DNA of 16,321 bases from WLNJ01 sp037131165. Lineage in GTDB: Bacteria; Actinomycetota; Thermoleophilia; Solirubrobacterales; Solirubrobacteraceae. The stretch covers positions 1-16,321 of the forward strand of contig JBAXRO010000043.1 in assembly GCA_037131165.1 (NCBI GenBank), in the 5' to 3' direction. Shown piece after piece: positions 12,640 through 16,321 of this stretch (within the stretch, counting starts at the first letter, position 1; each line of letters starts with the position of its first letter). A program made the translations under genes and the position numbers. Under the pieces are notes generated by a model. The model was not told the origin of the DNA. It did no database searches and was given only the letters and a program-made list of their open reading frames with translations.

Positions 12640-13880
12640 GCGGACTGCAGGCACCACGCGGCACTTTCGACGTGTTGCCCGATCAGGCTGCCGCCTACTC
12701 GAGGGTCGAGCTGGTGGCTGCCGAGGTCCTTGGCAGGGCCGGATACGGCAGGATCGCGACGCCGGCGTTCGAGCCCACGGAGCTGTTCGCCCGCGGGGTC
12801 GGCGAGTCCACCGACATCGTGATGAAGGAGATGTACTCGTTCGACGATGGAGGCGGGAGGTCCGTCACCCTGCGCCCGGAGGGAACCGCTCCGATCTGCA
12901 GGGCCTACGTGGAACATGGAATGCACAAGCGCCAGCAGCCGGTGCGCCTCTGGTATTCGGGTCCCTTCTTCCGCCACGAGGCTCCACAGGCTGGGCGCTA
13001 CAGGCAGTTCCACCAGATCGGGGCCGAGGCTTTCGGCAGCGACCTGCCCGAACTGGACGCCGAGATCATCCTCTTGCTGGCGGAAATTCTTGAACGGCTC
13101 GGCGTGGAGGGGACGAGGTTGAGGCTCGGCACGCTCGGCTCGGGCGAGGGCCGACTGCGCCATAGGGAGTTGCTCGTCGACTATCTCCGAAGCAACGAAT
13201 CGCGTCTCCCGACGGAGGTGAGAGAGCGAATCGACGTCAACCCGCTTCGGGCCTTCGACAGTTCCGATCAGGGGACTGTGGAGCTGATGAAGGGGGCTCC
13301 GCTCCTGATCGACTCGCTTGACAACGAGGACGTAGAGCACTTCGAGGAGGTCTGCCGCTTGCTCGAGTCGGCGGGTCTCGGCTACGAGCGCGACCCGAGG
13401 CTGGTCAGGGGTCTCGACTACTACACGCGGACGGTCTTTGAATTCACCAGCGATCGGCTCGGTGCCCAGAGCGGAGTTGGAGGGGGCGGTCGATACGACC
13501 GCCTTGTCGAGCTGATCGGCGGCCAGCCGACCCCGGCGATCGGATGGGCTGCGGGAGTCGAGCGGATCCTGCTGGCCTCCGGGGACCAGGTTGAGAGCGA
13601 GGACGGCTGTGACCTGTTGGTGGTCGCCGTCGACCGCGATGGGATCGCCGCCGGGCAGGCCCTTGCGCTCGCTGCGCGAAGCAAGGGACTCTCGGCGAGG
13701 CTGGAAGCTGCGGGCCGGTCGATCAAGGCTTCGATGAAGCACGCCGACCGGATCGGGGCTGCCAGTGTCGCCCTGATCGAGACCGATGGGGTATCCCTGA
13801 AGAACATGAAGACCGGAGACCAGAACTTGCACCCAGACACCGACACCGTCGTCGCCGAATTGATCGAAGGACGGGGATGA
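12636..13880 (+). CDS. hisS: Histidyl-tRNA synthetase
   Basis: A 414-residue class II synthetase that charges tRNA-His with histidine. Seen in order: N-terminal APRGTFDVLPDQ (6-17), motif 2 region RPEGTAPICRAY (80-91) and FFRHEAPQAGRYRQFHQIGAEAFG (within 111-134), the HisRS-specific LVRGLDYYTRTVFEF (256-270), GGGGRYD (282-288), motif 3 AIGWAAGVERILLA (301-314), and the C-terminal anticodon-binding domain (about 325-414). Length is normal. The start is TTG 12636, which overlaps the metallo-hydrolase stop as TTGA and gives the standard MSGLQAPRGTFD N-terminus; longer in-frame starts would run through the upstream gene. It is translationally coupled to aspS by an ATGA overlap. Adjacent hisS-aspS is a common bacterial arrangement. 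Confidence 0.97.
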   Translation: MSGLQAPRGTFDVLPDQAAAYSRVELVAAEVLGRAGYGRIATPAFEPTELFARGVGESTDIVMKEMYSFDDGGGRSVTLRPEGTAPICRAYVEHGMHKRQQPVRLWYSGPFFRHEAPQAGRYRQFHQIGAEAFGSDLPELDAEIILLLAEILERLGVEGTRLRLGTLGSGEGRLRHRELLVDYLRSNESRLPTEVRERIDVNPLRAFDSSDQGTVELMKGAPLLIDSLDNEDVEHFEEVCRLLESAGLGYERDPRLVRGLDYYTRTVFEFTSDRLGAQSGVGGGGRYDRLVELIGGQPTPAIGWAAGVERILLASGDQVESEDGCDLLVVAVDRDGIAAGQALALAARSKGLSARLEAAGRSIKASMKHADRIGAASVALIETDGVSLKNMKTGDQNLHPDTDTVVAELIEGRG

Positions 13881-15670
13881 GCGCGCTCAAGGCCAATCGC
13901 TTCCGTTCGGTCTGGGCAGGTGAACTGACCGAGGCCGACGCCGGTCGCGAAACCCGCGTATCCGGATGGGTCCACAGGAGGCGCGATCACGGCGGTCTCG
14001 TCTTCATCGACCTGCGCGATCGCAGTGGGCTCCTGCAGCTCGTCTTCCACCCGGAGGAGGCGCCGGATGCCCACTCCGCAGCCCACTCGCTGCGGTCGGA
14101 GGATGTGATCACCGTCTCGGGGAAGGTGGTCCTCAGGGACCAGGCCCAGGTCAATCCGGAAATGGGGACCGGTTCGATCGAGTTGTCCGTAGCGTCGGTC
14201 GAGCGGCTGGCAGCGGCCGAGACGCCCCCGTTCCCGGTCGACGAGGACGGACCGGTCGACGAGCTCGTCAGGCTCCGCAACCGCGCCGTCGACCTCAGGC
14301 GCTCCGGGATGTCCTCGGCTCTGCAGCTCCGCCACCGGGTCACGAGGACTATCCGCAACACGCTCGACGAGCTCGGGTTCACCGACGTCGAAACCCCCGT
14401 CCTCACCCGCTCGACGCCTGAGGGAGCAAGGGACTTCCTCGTCCCTTCGAGGACATCCCCGGGTGACTTTTTCGCCCTTCCCCAGTCACCTCAGCTGTTC
14501 AAGCAGCTGCTGATGATCGGCGGCATCGAGCGCTACTTCCAGATCGCGCGATGCTTCCGCGACGAGGACCTGCGGGCCGACCGCCAGCCCGAGTTCACAC
14601 AGCTCGACCTCGAGATGTCCTTCGTCGAGGAGGAGGACGTGATCGAGGTCACCGAGACGGTCCTTGCCGCAGTATTCCGGGAGGCGGGCATCGAGGTGGC
14701 GGCACCGCCGTGGCCCCGGATCACCCATGAGGAGTCACTCAACAGGTTCGGGAACGACCGCCCCGACACCCGCTTCGGACTCGAGCTGCGCAACGTCGGG
14801 GAGGCGCTCGCCTCCACGGAGTTCAAGGTCTTCGCCGGTGCGCTCTCCTCGGGTGGAGTGGTCTGGGGTATCAACGCCGGCAGTGCCGAAGTCCCGCGTT
14901 CGGAGCTCGACGCCCTCACCGAGACGGCCAAGCGCCACGGCGCCGGCGGCCTCGTCTGGGCTTTCGTCGAGGAGGGTGCCGGGTGGCGATCGCCTGTCGG
15001 CAAGTTCCTCACTGACGAGGAACGCTCCGGCGTGATCGCCGCGCTCGATGCCGGCGAGGGAGACCTGATGCTGATCGTCGCCGACCAGCGACCGGTCGCC
15101 GCCGCAGCCCTGAGTGCGATACGGCTCGAACTGGCCGAGCGGCGGGGGCTTGTCCCCGAGGGGGAGCACCACGCACTCTGGGTGACGGAGTTCCCGATGT
15201 TCGAACGCGATTCCGCGGATGGTCGCTGGACGGCGCTCCACCACCCGTTCACTGCGCCGTCGGGGGACATGTCCAAGCCGGAGTCGCTCCGCTCGCGGGC
15301 CTACGACATCGTCCTCGACGGAGTCGAGATCGGCGGCGGCTCGATCCGAATCCACGACCCGGCGATCCAGAGCGCCGTCTTCGAGGCGATCGGCATGGGC
15401 CGGGAGGAGGCCGATGAGCGGTTCGGGTTCCTGCTGCGCGCGCTGGATCAGGGCGCTCCGCCTCACGGCGGCATCGCCCTCGGCATCGACCGGCTGGTCG
15501 CGATCTGTGCCGGGCGCGACTCGATCCGCGACGTGATCGCCTTCCCGAAGAGCGCGTCGTCCCAGGATCCGCTCACCGGGGCGCCGGGAGCGGTCGATCC
15601 CGAGCAGCTGCGTGAAGTTGGGCTTATCGCCGTCCCCAAGCCCCAGCCCACCAAGCCTGACGGGGGGTAG
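13877..15670 (+). CDS. aspS: Aspartyl-tRNA synthetase, probably non-discriminating (Asp/Asn)
   Basis: A 597-residue bacterial-type class II AspRS. It has an N-terminal OB-fold anticodon domain (about 1-110, GWVHRRRDHGGLVFIDLRDR within 30-49), a catalytic core with STPEGARDFLVPSR (179-192), PQSPQLFKQLLM (202-213) and motif 2 FRDEDLRADRQPEF (227-240), the bacterial GAD insertion (about 285-410), and motif 3 GIALGIDRL (532-540). H38 in RRRDHGG sits where non-discriminating AspRS enzymes have histidine and the Asp-specific E. coli enzyme has leucine, so this enzyme probably also makes Asp-tRNA-Asn for GatCAB amidation. The ATG overlaps the hisS stop as ATGA. The scaffold-MnmA fusion gene begins 4 nt after the stop. 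Confidence 0.97.
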   Translation: MSALKANRFRSVWAGELTEADAGRETRVSGWVHRRRDHGGLVFIDLRDRSGLLQLVFHPEEAPDAHSAAHSLRSEDVITVSGKVVLRDQAQVNPEMGTGSIELSVASVERLAAAETPPFPVDEDGPVDELVRLRNRAVDLRRSGMSSALQLRHRVTRTIRNTLDELGFTDVETPVLTRSTPEGARDFLVPSRTSPGDFFALPQSPQLFKQLLMIGGIERYFQIARCFRDEDLRADRQPEFTQLDLEMSFVEEEDVIEVTETVLAAVFREAGIEVAAPPWPRITHEESLNRFGNDRPDTRFGLELRNVGEALASTEFKVFAGALSSGGVVWGINAGSAEVPRSELDALTETAKRHGAGGLVWAFVEEGAGWRSPVGKFLTDEERSGVIAALDAGEGDLMLIVADQRPVAAAALSAIRLELAERRGLVPEGEHHALWVTEFPMFERDSADGRWTALHHPFTAPSGDMSKPESLRSRAYDIVLDGVEIGGGSIRIHDPAIQSAVFEAIGMGREEADERFGFLLRALDQGAPPHGGIALGIDRLVAICAGRDSIRDVIAFPKSASSQDPLTGAPGAVDPEQLREVGLIAVPKPQPTKPDGG

Positions 15671-15674
15671 CCGG

Positions 15675-16321
15675 GTGGACGCGGACCTCTTCAGTGACCA
15701 TCTGGAGAACCCGCGCGGCCTCGGGTTGCTCGAAGGCGCGTCGCACCGGGGGAGCGCAGGAGGCGCGGCCTGTGGCGACGTCATTGATTTCAGGGTTGAA
15801 TGTTCGGAGGACGGCAGCCTCCAAGTCGGCTTCGACTGTTCGGGCTGTGGTGCCCTGACCGCTGCGGCCAGCGCCGCGACCTCACTCGCGTGGGGGCGGG
15901 ATCTGCTCGGCGCGGCCCGCGTGTCGACGGAGCTGATCGCAGACGAGCTCGGTGGGCTACCCGAGTCGAAGGTCCACGCTGCGGAGCTGGCCTGCGATGC
16001 CCTCCACCGTGCCCTCGGGAGTGCGGCCCGCACGGCTTCGCTGCAGCCACGACAGGGAAGGAATCTCGTCGCGATGAGCGGGGGAGTCGACAGCTCCCTC
16101 GTTGCCGCCCTTTCCTCCGAGAGTGGCGAGGCGGTCGGGGTGACGCTCGAACTCTGGCGCGACGAGCGCACCGACGCGGCCGCTTCCTGCTGTTCCCACG
16201 TTGCCGTCAGGCGCGCTCGATCGCTTGCCCACTCGATCGGGATCCCACACCTGACACTCGACCTCAGGGATGAGTTTCGGGCAGGAGTCGTCGATCCGTG
16301 GCTCGATGCCCATTCGGCCGG
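15675..16321 (+). CDS. mnmA: NifU/IscU-like Fe-S scaffold domain fused to tRNA 2-thiouridylase MnmA, 3' end cut
   Basis: One uninterrupted reading frame from GTG 15675, with a G-rich ribosome site (GGGGGG at 15662-15667), through the window end; 215 full codons are visible. Residues 5-114 are an IscU/NifU N-terminal domain: LFSDHLENPRGLG (5-17), the CGD cluster ligand motif (C33, D35), CSGCGAL (C55, C58), and LGGLPESKVHAAELACDAL. The canonical third cysteine (KxHC) is alanine (A102), with a cysteine five residues later (C107). After a linker of about 15 residues, MnmA begins: ATP-pyrophosphatase loop NLVAMSGGVDSSLVAAL (130-146), then TLELWRDE and SCCS (171-174) of the CCS-type MnmA. MnmA 2-thiolates U34 of tRNA-Glu/Gln/Lys. 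The C-terminal two thirds, including the PNPCxxC-type motif, lie outside. Confidence 0.92.
   Translation, partial: MDADLFSDHLENPRGLGLLEGASHRGSAGGAACGDVIDFRVECSEDGSLQVGFDCSGCGALTAAASAATSLAWGRDLLGAARVSTELIADELGGLPESKVHAAELACDALHRALGSAARTASLQPRQGRNLVAMSGGVDSSLVAALSSESGEAVGVTLELWRDERTDAAASCCSHVAVRRARSLAHSIGIPHLTLDLRDEFRAGVVDPWLDAHSA

Noticed and set aside
14735..16171. Minus-strand open frame (478 codons) across aspS and the scaffold-MnmA start
   Set aside because: Shadow of two well-supported plus-strand genes; no recognisable domain.
1..16321. CRISPR array, insertion sequence, prophage or defence island
   Set aside because: No direct-repeat arrays, transposase or integrase motifs, or terminal inverted repeats were seen. 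The tRNA gene shows no adjacent integrase or duplicated 3' end.

Overview
The window looks like ordinary chromosome from a high-GC actinobacterium, most likely class Thermoleophilia (Solirubrobacterales or a relative). I infer this from the very GC-rich codon usage, frequent GTG/TTG starts, apparent leaderless promoters (TANNNT 6-9 nt before a start codon with no Shine-Dalgarno sequence), a tRNA gene without an encoded CCA, and the gene families present. No prophage, insertion sequence, CRISPR array or rRNA is visible. Coding density is very high, and the longest gap without a gene is the 170-bp divergent region at 6469-6638.

Left part (1-4099). Two ABC exporter half-transporters lie head to tail on the minus strand, joined by a GTGA overlap; the downstream one runs off the left edge before its Walker A. 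The complete partner has a substituted Q-loop and Walker-B glutamate, as in asymmetric heterodimeric exporters. A 66-residue Cys-rich protein is divergent from them. A minus-strand pair follows: an FtsH-like membrane AAA protease with extra membrane segments and two large insertions in the ATPase core, and, overlapping its 3' end, a single-pass membrane protein of unknown function.

Middle part (6469-10730). A large YfhO-family membrane protein runs on the plus strand. Its last 13 codons and its stop codon are read from the antisense strand of a convergent tRNA-Met(CAT) gene. Next, on the minus strand, come an FMN-dependent alpha-hydroxy-acid oxidase/dehydrogenase and a small glutaredoxin/GST-N-like thioredoxin-fold protein.

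Right part (10731-16321). A six-gene plus-strand operon is packed with 1-4 nt overlaps or gaps: glutamate formimidoyltransferase, a basic two-TM membrane protein, a glyoxalase-II-like metallo-hydrolase, hisS, aspS, and a gene encoding a NifU/IscU-like Fe-S scaffold domain fused to MnmA, the tRNA 2-thiouridylase (cut by the window end). Three of the six act on tRNA (His charging, Asp charging that is probably non-discriminating, and U34 thiolation). The operon and the divergent thioredoxin-fold gene start only 23 bp apart and appear to share one palindromic -10 element, AGGGTACCCT.

The scaffold-MnmA fusion is the most interesting object: it physically joins an Fe-S carrier to a tRNA thiolase of the CCS subtype, and its scaffold domain has lost the canonical third cysteine. 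Next in interest are the remodelled FtsH-like protease, the shared palindromic promoter and the CDS/tRNA antisense overlap.
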